From contig JAIBAN010000001.1 of assembly GCA_019695185.1 (NCBI GenBank), positions 124,001-188,000 of the forward strand: a stretch of 64,000 bases of DNA, in the 5' to 3' direction. Source of the stretch: Blastocatellia bacterium (GTDB lineage: Bacteria > Acidobacteriota > Blastocatellia > Chloracidobacteriales > Chloracidobacteriaceae). Below the pieces are notes generated by a model. It was not told the DNA's origin and did no database searches. It was given only the letters and a program-made list of their open reading frames with translations. Position 1 is the stretch's first letter. Each line of letters starts with the position of its first letter. This document shows positions 43,653 to 53,272 of this stretch, in pieces. Both the position numbers and the translations under genes were made by a program.

Positions 43653-43998
43653 CAGGGTCCAGGGTTCAGGGTCTAGGGTCTAGGGTCCAGGGGCTTTTTA
43701 ATTGAGAATTGAGAATTGAGAATTGACAATTAAAACCCATCCGGAACATCAAATTTTCTGGTATTCGAAAACCCTGGACCCTGAACCCTGAACCCTGGAC
43801 CCTGAACCCTGAATCCTGAACCCTGAACCCTGGACCCTGAACCCTGAACCCTAGACCCTGAACCCTGGACCCTGAACCCTCAACCCTGAACCCTGAACCC
43901 TGAACCATGAACCCTGAACCCTGAACCCTGAACCCTGAACCCTGAACCCTGAACCCTGAACCCTGAACCCTGAACCCTGAACCCTGAACCCTGAACCC
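43653..43998. repeat. Long AACCCTG-word element with nested GAGAATT copies
   Basis: A forward CAGGGTT/TAGGGTC arm (43653-43692), a nested ATTGAGA array with GACAATTAAAACCC (43700-43737), then about thirty copies of AACCCTG (43770-43998). The right arm ends directly at the ATG of the GT9 gene. It is the longest such array in the window. Any ORF read across it is made only of repeated heptapeptides. Confidence 0.95.
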
Positions 43999-43999
43999 T

Positions 44000-45127
44000 A
44001 TGAACTCCGATTTCCGTGCCATGGACAATGATTATCCGCCACAGCAAAGCGGGCAATGGCGCAACGAACCTGACCCTCCGGTGGATGCCCTGCAACGGGT
44101 CCGTTTCCGGAATATTTTGGTCATTGACATGGGGACGCTGGCAGATGTGGTGTTGAGTGTACCGGCGTTGCGAGCCTTGCGGACGAATTTTCCCGAAGCC
44201 CTGCTGACGGTGGTCACCGGCAGTGTGCAGGGCGAAGTGCTCCGGTTGGCAGGACTGGCTGACCGGTTGGTCACGCTTGACCACCAAGGGTTAAAACAGG
44301 ATAACCCGTTGCTTTCCGGGCTGCGGATGACCCAGACCCTGGCTCAAATCGGGCTGCGCCAATTTGATGTGGCGGTGGATTTGAATTCGTTTCGGGAAAC
44401 CGGCTGGTTGACCTGGGCTTCCGGAGCCAAAGAAAGACTGGGGCTCCGTCATCCTAAAGGAAAATTTGAGTTTCACTATACGGCACGGCTTCAATCTGAT
44501 TCCCAAACCAAACATTTAGCGGACCATTACGCTGATGTGGTGGAAGCTTTGGGCATTCAGATTCTGGACCGCCATCCCCGCCTGCCCATTCAGCCCGGAG
44601 CAGATGCCGTGATTGAAAAACGACTGAAACATGCCGGATTCAAGCCCGGCGAACTGCTCGTTGGCTTGTATCCGGGTTCAACCACTGGTGGAAAGCTCTG
44701 GCCGGTTGAACGTTTTGCTGAAATCGGTGCCCGGTTGGCGGTCAATTACAATGCCCGTGTCGGAGTCCTGGACCGGACCCGGAAATCTGCCAGGGTTCAG
44801 CGCGTGGTGGCCCAGATTCGGACCGTCAGCCAACATCAGGCAGTGGGCCTCTCAGGTTTGTCAATGGTTGAAATGCTGGCGGCAATGGCTCGCTGTACGC
44901 TGGTCATTTGTGCGGATGTGGGCATGGCCCAGCTTTCTGCGGCAGTGGATACGCCCACGCTGGTTTTGACCCAAAACGCGCCCGGAGTTTTTCGCACAAG
45001 TCTGCGCGGGGCACGTCACCGCTGGGTTTCCAAACCTGATTTGAATGACATTGTGCCGGATGAAATCTATGAACTCGCCTGTGAAATGCTGCAAACCAAC
45101 CGGACTGGTGCCCTGTTTGAGCGATAG
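44000..45127 (+). CDS. GT9-family (heptosyltransferase-like) glycosyltransferase
   Basis: 375 residues, soluble GT-B fold. The N-terminal Rossmann half has FRNILVIDMGTLADVVLSVPA; the C-terminal half has LLVGLYPGSTTGGKLWPVERF and LVICADVGMAQLSAAV. The signature PGSxxxxKxWP and the late D-x-G-x-x-H-like site (here DVGMAQL, lacking His) match the GT9 family of ADP-heptose:LPS transferases. The missing His in the DxGxxH pattern is notable; activity may differ. The ATG at 44000 or 44021 could be the start; a word array abuts the first, and no Shine-Dalgarno is seen. Confidence 0.9.
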   Translation: MNSDFRAMDNDYPPQQSGQWRNEPDPPVDALQRVRFRNILVIDMGTLADVVLSVPALRALRTNFPEALLTVVTGSVQGEVLRLAGLADRLVTLDHQGLKQDNPLLSGLRMTQTLAQIGLRQFDVAVDLNSFRETGWLTWASGAKERLGLRHPKGKFEFHYTARLQSDSQTKHLADHYADVVEALGIQILDRHPRLPIQPGADAVIEKRLKHAGFKPGELLVGLYPGSTTGGKLWPVERFAEIGARLAVNYNARVGVLDRTRKSARVQRVVAQIRTVSQHQAVGLSGLSMVEMLAAMARCTLVICADVGMAQLSAAVDTPTLVLTQNAPGVFRTSLRGARHRWVSKPDLNDIVPDEIYELACEMLQTNRTGALFER

Positions 45128-45397
45128 CCGGACTTTGCCGGGGTTGGGCTAAATTTTCCTTCCAAAAATCTTCAATTCGGAGCATGCTATGGCAAACGAG
45201 CACACATTCGTTTGGAATTCTTATTTTGTACCGAGATCAAGTATAAAAATTTGAGTTGTTCCACCTCGCGCAACAAAAGACCGTTTCAGACCGATTGGCC
45301 TGAAAAAACGGCATAACTCCAATCTGATAATTTGTTTGCCACAAGACACCTTCATTGGTGTTTGTCTGTCTGTTTGTCAAAGTAGGGGTTTCATACT

Positions 45398-48300
45398 ATG
45401 AAGCACGACCCGCATTCCAGCCATGCGGATTCCAGTTCGGCTGTAACTTTTCCTGAAATGCCTTCTCCGCCAGCATTTGAACCCAGCCCGGTTTATTGGG
45501 GCTGCTCCCTGGATTTGGCTGGCACGGTGACCAGTTGGCCACCCGCAGCCGAACGGATGATGGGGCACTCCGCCGCAGAAATTCTGGGCCGGCTCTATAC
45601 TTCTTGTTTGGTTTTTCCTGACGTGGTTCCGGGAAAGACCCATCATATCTTGGAAACAGTTATCGCCAACGGTTGTTACAAAAACATTGGATGGCAGGCC
45701 CGCAAAGAGGGGGGGGCCTTGTGGGCCGAGGTAACGGTTTTTCCTGTTTTTGATGGTACCGGCCAGCCGGCGGGTTTTTCCCTGTTGGTGCGGGACCTGA
45801 CCACACATCTGATGCAGGGCCTCACGTCGCAGGAGCCGGACAGATTCCTGCTGGAAGTCATTAACATGGCTATGGATGGTGTGATTGTGGTGGATGAAAA
45901 TCACTGCATCACGCTTTATAACAAGGCATCCGAACGCATGTTTCAGTGTCCGGTTGCTGAGGCGCTGGGGCAGCCGTTGAACCGGTTTATCCCTGAACGA
46001 TATCGTGCCGCCCATACCCGTCATATTGAAGAATTTGCCCAATCCGAGCCGGATTCGCCTTTGACACGGCGGAAAATCCGCATTGTCTGGGGGGTCCGGG
46101 CTAATGGCGAAGAGTTTCCGCTGGAAGCCTGGATTTCCAAAATTGAAGTGGAGGAAAAAAAACGCTTTACCGTTGTGCATCGGGATATTTCCGAGCGATT
46201 GCAAGCTGAGACACGGTTGCAAAAAAGCCAGGAGCTAAATCAGGCAGTGCTGGATTCCCTTGATGCAAACATCGCCGTGCTTGATCGCAACGGAATCATA
46301 ATTGCAGTCAATCGGGCCTGGATGGGGTTTGGGGAGAAAAACGGACTGGACCCGGAGCAAGCGGCGGTTTGGGTCGGGACCAGCTATTTTGGCTGGACGC
46401 AAGAAAACGAGGTCCACTCAAGCGCCGACTTTGATGTGAGCGTTGCGGTTGCCGGAATCCAATCGGTTTTAACCGGCGAAGCTGCTCACTTCAGTTGTGA
46501 ATATCCCTGCCACAGTTTAACTGAAGAACGCTGGTTTTTGCTCAATGTAACCCCCCTCAACCGCCAGGATGGCGGAGCAGTCGTGGCACATATTGATATT
46601 ACCGCCCAAAAGGAAATGGAACTGGCGCTCCGCAAAAGCGAAGGAAAACTCAACGAGGCACAACGTCTGGCACATCTCGGCAGTTGGGAGGTAGACCTGC
46701 GGTCCAACACTACCTCGTGGTCCGAGGGGTTACATCAGCTTTTGCGACGGGATTCCGCCTTGGGAGTGCCCGACACCGAGGAATTTTGGCAGATGGTTCA
46801 TCCGGCTGACCGGGACGCCGCCCGACAGGAATATGAAGTGTTTCTCCAGACCGGCACGCCGTTGCACCACACGTTTCGGCTGGCGGGGCAGGACGAGAGT
46901 ATCCGTTGGATTGAGGCCCGTGCCAAAGCTGACCGGGATGTAACCGGACAGCTTATCTATATTCGCGGTACCAATCAGGATATTACCCAGCAGCAGTTGG
47001 CGGTGACTGCCTTGGAACGGAGTGAAGAACGTTTTCGCGCATTGGTGGAACAGGCGGCGGATGCGTTTTTCATCCATGACCTGGATGGACAGTTTTTGGA
47101 TGTCAACCGCCAGACCTGCGAGAGCCTGGGATACAGCCGGGAGGAACTGCTGCACATGGTAGTGACCGACGTGGAACAGAACTTCTCTCTGGCCGAAGCC
47201 AAAGAGGTCTGGAAAAACCTCAAGCCAAATCAGCCGATAACAGTCCAGGGACGGCTTCAACGCAAAGACGGGTCCAGCTTTTCGGCTGAAGTTCGTGTCA
47301 ACCGGTTGCAGTGGCAAGGGCAACTGCTGGTCATGGGGTTGGTGCGTGATATTACGGAACGGGTGCTGGCGGAAACTTCCCTGCGGGAAAGTGAAGAACG
47401 GTATCGGCGGCTGGTTGAGGTTTCGCCGGATACCATTTTTATCAACCGTGACAACAAAATTGCCTTTATCAATCAAAGCGGCTTGAATTTGCTGGGGGCT
47501 GCCCGACCCGAAGACATTCTGGGAAAATCACCGTTTGAGATTTTTCACCCGGATGACCACACCCTCATTCGAAATCGTGTCGGACGGCTGCTTAAAACCA
47601 GGGAAGCGGCTCCGCTCATTGAGGAACGAATCGTCCGTTTGGACGGTACTGTGGTGCCGGTGGAAGTTGTGGCCGCTCCGATTGAAAGCGACGGGATACT
47701 GGCGATTCAGGTGGTTCTGCGCAACATCACCGAACGCAAACGGGCGGAACGACGCATTGCCACTCAAAATGCCATCAGTCGGGTGCTGTCCACCTCGGAT
47801 TCACTGTTGGAAGCTGCTCCGGCACTGATTCAGGCGTTGTGTGAATCGGAAGGCTGGGAATTTGGGGCAATCTGGGAATATGACCGGAATGCCAAAGTGC
47901 TGCATCCAATCGGCATTTGGCATTTGCCGGAAACTAAATTTGAATCTCTGGTGCGGAAAACCAGACATATCACCATTCCGGAAGGGGCTGTCCTGCCAGG
48001 GAAAATCAGGGCGTTGGAAAAGCCTTTGGAGTTTTCGCTGGCCGATGTGGACCAGGAGTGGGTGCGCGGACAGGAAGCCCAGGCTGCCGGATTACACCAT
48101 GCCTTTGGGTTCCCCGTCTGGGTCTCCGGTGAGGTGGGGCTGGTGCTGGAATTTTTTACCGGTCAGAGGGAAAACCTGAGTGTTGAATTGCATGAACTGA
48201 TTGCCGCCATCAGCAGTCAAATCGGGCAGTTTGTGGAACGGAAGCGGGCTCAGGATGAGGTCGGACGGTTTCTGGCCTTCAGTCCGGTGGTGTTGTATAC

Positions 48301-49771
48301 CCTCAAACTCCAGAATGGGGTGTTACACCCAACCTGGACCAGTAAAAACGTCTATGACCTGACCGGATTTACCCCCAGTGAGACGAACGTGACAGGCTGG
48401 TGGGAACAACACCTGCATCCTGATGACGAGAAACGGGTGAGTGAATCGCTGCCAAACCTGTATGAGTTAGGCAATACGGTCCAGGAATATCGGTTCCGGC
48501 ATAAGGATGGCAGTTATTTTTGGGTTCGGGACGAAAAACGATTGGTCGCCGATGCGGTCGGGGCTCCAGTTGGCATCGTTGGTTCCTGGTCAAATATAAC
48601 CGAACGGATTCATCTGGAGGAACAGTTCCGGCAGGCGCAAAAAATGGAGGCAATCGGGCGGCTGGCGGGCGGCGTGGCCCATGATTTCAACAACCTGCTG
48701 ACTGCCATCATTGGTTATTGTGACTTGCTCTTGTTCAAAATGCCGGCGGATGACCGGAATCGGCGCTACCTGGCTGATATTCGCAGTGCCGGCGACCATG
48801 CCGCCAACCTGACCCGCCAGCTTTTGGCCTTCAGTCGAAAACAGATTCTGGAACCAAAGGTGGTGGACATCAACGACAGCATTGCCCGAATTGAGCGCAT
48901 GCTGCAACGTCTGATTGGTGAGGACATCTCGTTTAGTTCGGCACTGGACCCTGCGGTGAGCCGGGTCAAAGTGGACCCCGGACAACTGGAGCAGGTCATC
49001 ATCAATTTGGCGGTCAATGCCCGCGATGCCATGCCGCAAGGGGGCCGGTTGACCATCGGAACCCATGATGTCGAAGTGGATGCGGATTACTGCCGGATAC
49101 ACTCCGACATTCGTCCAGGCCGCTATACGATGCTGACCATTTCTGACACTGGGATAGGGATGACTCCTGAAGTCAAAGCCAATGTTTTTGAACCGTTTTT
49201 TACCACCAAGGAACCAGGCAAAGGGACTGGTTTGGGGCTGGCCACCGTCTTTGGCATCATCAAACAGAGTGAAGGTTCAATTGAGGTGGAAAGCCAGGTC
49301 GGAGTCGGCACCTGTTTCAAAATCTATCTGCCTGCTCTGGAGGAAAGACTGAGTTTCCCCATTTCTGACGGCGAGGAACCCCTGGTTGTTCCGGGTTCCG
49401 AAACCATTCTGCTGGTTGAGGATGAGGCGGTGGTCCGGCGCATCGCCAAGTTGACGCTGGAATCATTTGCCTATCGGGTTCTGGAAGCAGAGAATGGACG
49501 GCAGGCGCTTCAGGTGGTGGAACGTCATAACGGGCCGATTGACCTGCTGGTGACAGATGTGGTGATGCCTGAGATGAATGGGCGAAAGTTAGCTGAGATT
49601 TTGAAAGACCGGATTCCACAGTTGAAAGTGCTTTATATGAGTGGTTACACGGATGATGCGGTGGTTCGGCATGGCATCATCGAGTCCAATATCGAGTTTT
49701 TGCAAAAACCATTTTCTCCGCGTACCCTTGCTCACAAAGTCCGGGGAATGTTGGATGAGCGCCGGAATTGA
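45398..49771 (+). CDS. Hybrid histidine kinase with seven PAS domains and a GAF
   Basis: 1457 residues, cytoplasmic. Domain order: six PAS modules (about 25-140, 145-270, 285-405, 415-520, 530-650, 655-770), a GAF (about 780-940), a seventh PAS (about 950-1065), HisKA with phospho-acceptor His1095 in [15 protein letters not shown], HATPase (about 1190-1310) with [10 protein letters not shown] and [24 protein letters not shown], and a receiver (about 1335-1455) with acceptor Asp1387 in [13 protein letters not shown]. The output probably passes from the receiver to a separate partner. No response regulator is adjacent. The signal cannot be read; PAS domains sense redox, light or ligands. Confidence 0.95.
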   Translation: MKHDPHSSHADSSSAVTFPEMPSPPAFEPSPVYWGCSLDLAGTVTSWPPAAERMMGHSAAEILGRLYTSCLVFPDVVPGKTHHILETVIANGCYKNIGWQARKEGGALWAEVTVFPVFDGTGQPAGFSLLVRDLTTHLMQGLTSQEPDRFLLEVINMAMDGVIVVDENHCITLYNKASERMFQCPVAEALGQPLNRFIPERYRAAHTRHIEEFAQSEPDSPLTRRKIRIVWGVRANGEEFPLEAWISKIEVEEKKRFTVVHRDISERLQAETRLQKSQELNQAVLDSLDANIAVLDRNGIIIAVNRAWMGFGEKNGLDPEQAAVWVGTSYFGWTQENEVHSSADFDVSVAVAGIQSVLTGEAAHFSCEYPCHSLTEERWFLLNVTPLNRQDGGAVVAHIDITAQKEMELALRKSEGKLNEAQRLAHLGSWEVDLRSNTTSWSEGLHQLLRRDSALGVPDTEEFWQMVHPADRDAARQEYEVFLQTGTPLHHTFRLAGQDESIRWIEARAKADRDVTGQLIYIRGTNQDITQQQLAVTALERSEERFRALVEQAADAFFIHDLDGQFLDVNRQTCESLGYSREELLHMVVTDVEQNFSLAEAKEVWKNLKPNQPITVQGRLQRKDGSSFSAEVRVNRLQWQGQLLVMGLVRDITERVLAETSLRESEERYRRLVEVSPDTIFINRDNKIAFINQSGLNLLGAARPEDILGKSPFEIFHPDDHTLIRNRVGRLLKTREAAPLIEERIVRLDGTVVPVEVVAAPIESDGILAIQVVLRNITERKRAERRIATQNAISRVLSTSDSLLEAAPALIQALCESEGWEFGAIWEYDRNAKVLHPIGIWHLPETKFESLVRKTRHITIPEGAVLPGKIRALEKPLEFSLADVDQEWVRGQEAQAAGLHHAFGFPVWVSGEVGLVLEFFTGQRENLSVELHELIAAISSQIGQFVERKRAQDEVGRFLAFSPVVLYTLKLQNGVLHPTWTSKNVYDLTGFTPSETNVTGWWEQHLHPDDEKRVSESLPNLYELGNTVQEYRFRHKDGSYFWVRDEKRLVADAVGAPVGIVGSWSNITERIHLEEQFRQAQKMEAIGRLAGGVAHDFNNLLTAIIGYCDLLLFKMPADDRNRRYLADIRSAGDHAANLTRQLLAFSRKQILEPKVVDINDSIARIERMLQRLIGEDISFSSALDPAVSRVKVDPGQLEQVIINLAVNARDAMPQGGRLTIGTHDVEVDADYCRIHSDIRPGRYTMLTISDTGIGMTPEVKANVFEPFFTTKEPGKGTGLGLATVFGIIKQSEGSIEVESQVGVGTCFKIYLPALEERLSFPISDGEEPLVVPGSETILLVEDEAVVRRIAKLTLESFAYRVLEAENGRQALQVVERHNGPIDLLVTDVVMPEMNGRKLAEILKDRIPQLKVLYMSGYTDDAVVRHGIIESNIEFLQKPFSPRTLAHKVRGMLDERRN

Positions 49772-49792
49772 ACCTTGCCTGGAAATCAGGGG

Positions 49793-49831
49793 ACAACCAA
49801 AGGCGGACCATTCCGGTCCGCCTTTGGTTGT
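49793..49831. terminator. Bidirectional hairpin between convergent genes
   Basis: A perfect 17-bp stem (ACAACCAAAGGCGGACC paired with its complement) with a 5-base loop. It lies between the stop of the hybrid kinase and the stop of the lytic transglycosylase gene. The T run is short on both sides, so it may work as a barrier rather than a classic intrinsic terminator. Confidence 0.8.
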
Positions 49832-51198
49832 TATTGGCTGGAAACTGTGGTGACGGTTTCGGTTGGGGATGGGGCGGCTTTGCGTCCACGTTTTTTGCTT
49901 ACCTGCCGAGTGGAAGTCCGGGGCGTCATAGCTGACATGGCGACCAGCGCATTTTGCATGCTCGTCCGGGAACCACGTGGAACCCGCAATTGATAGGGAG
50001 CCGGAGGTGTCACATTCTGGAGCAGTTCCGGGTTCAGCGTGCGCAATGTTTCAAGCGGTGTTCCGGTCAGATTGGACAGTTCCCGCAAATCGGCAGTGGC
50101 AACCAAGGGCATGGTTTCATAGGTCAAGGGCGGGTCGGCTTTGAATTCAATCCCATAGCGGTCCGGATGTTTCGCCACCAAAATGATGGAGAGTATTATC
50201 GGCACATAGTTGCGGGTTTCCTGCGGCAGCAATCCGGCCCGGTGCAATGTCCAGAAATCTTTGCTGTGACTGCGGGCGATGGCTTTGTCCACATTGCCTT
50301 CGCCGCAATTGTAAGCCGCCATGGCCAACAGCCAGTCGCCATAACGGTTATACAGCCAGCGCAAATACCGGGCTGCGGCCCGCGTGGGTTGTTCAATGCC
50401 GCCCCGTTCGTCAATCCAGGCATTTTGAATCAGCCCGAACCGGCTGCCGGTGGCGGGCATAAACTGCCAGATGCCATAGGCGGCGGCGGTTGAAAGCGCA
50501 TTGTTGCGCCAGCCCGATTCCGCCTGCGCCAGCCAGATTAAATCCAAGGGGACCTTTTCCTCGCCAAAAATCCGGCGCGACAGGTGGAAAAACCGCCCTG
50601 CCCGCCGCAATCCGGATACCAGGGTGGGGCGGCCTTTGGGGCCGGTAAAATAGCGGACAAACCCGCGTACTTCCGGCGTTGTCGCCTGGGCGTCGAAATC
50701 CAAATCATTGAGGATTTCGGTATCGCTGCCAACTTCAGCCGTGACATCAACTTCGGCCAGCAAATCCAGCGGGGAAGGGCTGAAGGTTTGCTGTCCCCAG
50801 CCGACTTCGTTTTGCTGCATGTGCAGGTCATAATGGCGAATCCGTTCAATCAACTGGACGTAGTAGGTGTTGAGCGCCGCATTGGAACGGGTTCCCGCCC
50901 CTGATTCAAGCAGGGTGTCGAGCGACAGGTTGAAATATTCGCGGGCAGTATCAAAGCGGCCCTCGTCGAAAGCGCGAGTGCCAAGCAGGAAGTAATTTTC
51001 GGCTTTTTGGGTTAATTGTGTCACCCAGGCCGGCGTCTGGCCGGGCGTTGACTGAACTACCGGAGTATAACTGCCGGAAGCCGGGGTTTGGGCCAATCCG
51101 GTTCCTGCCGTCAGAAACAACCCAACCAAAGCCAGGCAAAGGTATTTATGAAAACGAGCCAAACTCCGGGTTTGACTGAACGGATGAAAAAGTTGCAT
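49831..51198 (-). CDS. Exported MltD-type lytic transglycosylase
   Basis: 455 residues with a signal peptide (LCLALVGLFLTAGTGLAQ). The SLT fold has catalytic Glu227 in AQAESGW, then AYGIWQFMPATGSRFGL and MAAYNCGEGNVDKAI. It cuts peptidoglycan with formation of 1,6-anhydro ends. A short LysM-like segment follows near LRELSNLTGTPLETLRTLNP and NVTPPAPYQLRVPRG, and the C-terminus is basic. Between the signal and the SLT domain lies a helical region with aromatic residues (AENYFLLGTRAFDEGRFDTA), perhaps TPR-like. A role in cell-wall remodelling is inferred. Confidence 0.93.
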   Translation of the reverse strand: MQLFHPFSQTRSLARFHKYLCLALVGLFLTAGTGLAQTPASGSYTPVVQSTPGQTPAWVTQLTQKAENYFLLGTRAFDEGRFDTAREYFNLSLDTLLESGAGTRSNAALNTYYVQLIERIRHYDLHMQQNEVGWGQQTFSPSPLDLLAEVDVTAEVGSDTEILNDLDFDAQATTPEVRGFVRYFTGPKGRPTLVSGLRRAGRFFHLSRRIFGEEKVPLDLIWLAQAESGWRNNALSTAAAYGIWQFMPATGSRFGLIQNAWIDERGGIEQPTRAAARYLRWLYNRYGDWLLAMAAYNCGEGNVDKAIARSHSKDFWTLHRAGLLPQETRNYVPIILSIILVAKHPDRYGIEFKADPPLTYETMPLVATADLRELSNLTGTPLETLRTLNPELLQNVTPPAPYQLRVPRGSRTSMQNALVAMSAMTPRTSTRQVSKKRGRKAAPSPTETVTTVSSQ

Positions 51199-51349
51199 GA
51201 GGCTTACGATCTGTTGAAATATGAATTCAGGTTAGTATGAGGGCTGTAACGCCCGACTGTCAAAAAAGTTCGTTCTTCACCAAGAGCAATTGTCATTTGC
51301 CATCGGCTATTCCTTTGCGCACCAAAAACAATTCAGGCTGATAAATAAC

Positions 51350-51391
51350 AATGGCAAATGGCAAATGGCAAATGGCAAATGGCAAATGGCA
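51350..51391. repeat. AAATGGC-word array
   Basis: Five to six copies of AAATGGC upstream of the thioredoxin-like gene, with a single facing TTTGCCAT at about 51296-51303. Related words occur at 16246-16284 and 22843-22896. The gene downstream keeps its own Shine-Dalgarno (GAAAGG). Confidence 0.9.
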
Positions 51392-51423
51392 AAACAGTTT
51401 CCCTGTTTCTGAAAGGAAAATAA

Positions 51424-52020
51424 ATGGCACGTACACTTTCAATTATGTTGGATTTGGGCACCAAGGCCCCGGATTTCTCCCTGCTGGATGTGGTTTCCGG
51501 CCAAACCGTATCGCTTGAAACCTTTGCCGGGAAAAAGGCACTCCTGGTGATGTTTATTTGCCGGCACTGCCCCTTTGTCAAACACATTCAAGCGGAACTG
51601 GCCCGCCTGGGACATGACTACGGCGGGCGCGAAGTGGGCATTGTGGCCATCAGCTCCAACGATGCCGGGGCTTATCCTGACGATGGTCCGGAAAGTTTGA
51701 AAGCGCATGCGCTGGAACAGGGTTTCGCTTTTCCCTACTGCTATGACGAGACCCAGGAGGTCGCCAAAGCTTACAGCGCAGCCTGTACTCCGGATTTTTA
51801 TCTGTTTGACGAAAAACGGGAACTGGTTTATCGCGGACAGCTTGATGACAGCCGTCCCAAGACTGAAATTCCGGTGACCGGGCGCGATTTGCGGGCTGCC
51901 ATCGAGGCCGTTTTGGCTGGTCAGCCGGTACCGGCCGAGCAACGGGCCAGTTTGGGATGCAATATCAAATGGCGTCCGGGAAATGAGCCTGATTATTACG
52001 GGACGACCGTTCAAAGTTAG
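51424..52020 (+). CDS. Thioredoxin-like / AhpC-TSA-family protein
   Basis: 198 residues, no signal peptide. LGTKAPDFSLLDVVSGQTV at the start, active-site motif CRHCPF with Cys46 and Cys49, then VGIVAISSNDAGAYPDDG, and SAACTPDFYLFDEKRELVY with the conserved cis-Pro. The C-terminal GCNIKWRPGNEPDYYG is typical of a widespread thioredoxin-like group. It catalyses thiol-disulfide exchange, probably in the cytoplasm. AAAGGA precedes the ATG. It is the only gene on this strand here. Confidence 0.93.
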   Translation: MARTLSIMLDLGTKAPDFSLLDVVSGQTVSLETFAGKKALLVMFICRHCPFVKHIQAELARLGHDYGGREVGIVAISSNDAGAYPDDGPESLKAHALEQGFAFPYCYDETQEVAKAYSAACTPDFYLFDEKRELVYRGQLDDSRPKTEIPVTGRDLRAAIEAVLAGQPVPAEQRASLGCNIKWRPGNEPDYYGTTVQS

Positions 52021-52116
52021 AGGGTATGGGGTTTAGGGGCTGTTTACTGCTGAGAGGTTTGGGAAGCCAACGGGGATTTTATACAAGGCTCAACCCTGCG
52101 CTGGGCCCCGAACTTC

Positions 52117-53085
52117 TTAGTTTCCCGGCACCGGTTCAAATTCGATCAGACGGTTGGTCACATCAAATCGGATCCGGAACGGTCGCAAGGCATCCCGTCC
52201 CAACAAAAGCGGGGTATCGCCGGGAACTGCGGTGAGAATGTCAGTTGGAATCCGATTGAGTTCAAATGACTCGATGTGAATTGAAAGGGGCCGCACCCGC
52301 TGGACTTGAAATCCCTGTCCATTGACATCATGAACCTGCCGCCCTGCCTGTCCGGCGGCTGGGTTCACTACGCCCAGGGCCTCTGTCATTGTGCGTGGAA
52401 CCGCCAGTCCAAATTGGGCTCCGGTATCAATCAAGGCATTCCAGCGATGATTGACCCGGACGTAGGGACGACGGTCCTGACCGTTGGTCAGCCAGCGGAC
52501 CTGTGCCCCGTCACCTGCAATCCGTCGTTGGTTGGGTGGTTCGGCCATAGGGTCAAACGCACCGATGCGGCTGGCAGGAAAATCCAGGATAAACCCCAGA
52601 GGTTGATAGGCTTCCGCAGGATCCAGAATCCCATCCACTCCGGCTGGCAAATCGGTTGTCACTCCCACTTTTCCTCGATTGGGAAGCAGGTTGGAGGGGC
52701 CTCCCAAAGCCAGTTGTCGCACGGTCACAAGGTCCACTGAACTGGTTTGGAGGGCGGCGGCTCCCTGAGTTTGCACTTTTCGTCCGGTTGAAACCACCCG
52801 CGCCTGTCCCGCCACCCGTTGGGAAAGGAGTGTCATGCCAGCCCCGGTATCAATCATGAAGACAAATGGCCCCACGTTATTTACCCAGGTTTTGATTTGC
52901 AGGCCCCGGTGTGTATCTTCCCGGAACTCAACCGGTGCCGGGAGGGAGACAATTGATGCTGCCAGGGGTTCCCGTTGGAGGGAAGCCAACACCGGATTTG
53001 CTCCCAATTCGAAGATGGTTCCGGGTAACAACAGCACAGCGGTCAACATGAGACAGGTTGATTTCGGGAATATGTTTTTCAGCAT
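52117..53085 (-). CDS. Exported retropepsin-like aspartic protease with two DTG motifs
   Basis: 322 residues with a signal peptide (CLMLTAVLLLPGTIFELG). Two catalytic-type triads: Asp79 in MIDTGAGMTLL and Asp220 in LIDTGAQFGLAV, each followed by an alternating hydrophobic segment, so one chain may form both halves of the active site as in pepsins. LLGRDALRPFRIRFDV near the end matches the retropepsin-like group. Its substrate is unknown. A regulatory inverted repeat lies directly upstream. Confidence 0.88.
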   Translation of the reverse strand: MLKNIFPKSTCLMLTAVLLLPGTIFELGANPVLASLQREPLAASIVSLPAPVEFREDTHRGLQIKTWVNNVGPFVFMIDTGAGMTLLSQRVAGQARVVSTGRKVQTQGAAALQTSSVDLVTVRQLALGGPSNLLPNRGKVGVTTDLPAGVDGILDPAEAYQPLGFILDFPASRIGAFDPMAEPPNQRRIAGDGAQVRWLTNGQDRRPYVRVNHRWNALIDTGAQFGLAVPRTMTEALGVVNPAAGQAGRQVHDVNGQGFQVQRVRPLSIHIESFELNRIPTDILTAVPGDTPLLLGRDALRPFRIRFDVTNRLIEFEPVPGN

Positions 53086-53120
53086 GATGACGGGTCAGAA
53101 GGGTTGTGGTAGGTGGTTGC

Positions 53121-53195
53121 CTCCAAGGCAAAAACGGAAGTGCCATCCTTTTCCCAAAGAGATTACATTCCGAACTTCCGTTTTTGACCTTGGAG
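53121..53195. repeat. 21-bp imperfect inverted repeat upstream of the aspartic protease
   Basis: CTCCAAGGCAAAAACGGAAG + T at 53121-53141 is mirrored at 53174-53195 with one extra A, enclosing 32 bases. It lies 36 bases upstream of the start of the protease gene and 78 bases past the stop of the glycine-zipper gene, so it may act as a leader hairpin, an operator or a mini-element. Confidence 0.75.
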
Positions 53196-53237
53196 GGCTT
53201 CCCCGAAAATTGAGTTCTGATTTTGTTGATGAAACTG

Positions 53238-53263
53238 GCTTCACCGGGATTGCCCGGTGAAGC
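53238..53263 (-). terminator. Candidate terminator of the glycine-zipper gene
   Basis: Perfect 11-bp stem GCTTCACCGGG/CCCGGTGAAGC with a 4-base loop, ten bases past the stop codon on the minus strand. No clear T run follows, so confidence is limited. Confidence 0.5.
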
Positions 53264-53272
53264 GCCTGCGAT

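Noticed and set aside
43653-43998. CRISPR array
   Set aside because: Units are head-to-tail without spacers and of 7 bp; no cas gene is nearby.
43770-43998. Telomere-like repeat
   Set aside because: AACCCTG copies resemble eukaryotic telomere units only superficially. They are internal, between bacterial genes and paired with complementary arms elsewhere.
43666-44028. Open frame of about 120 residues made of GFRVQGS units on the minus strand
   Set aside because: It is the translation of the AACCCTG array. A 7-bp word is open in all frames on one strand, giving the same repeating heptapeptide; no start, SD or conserved sequence.
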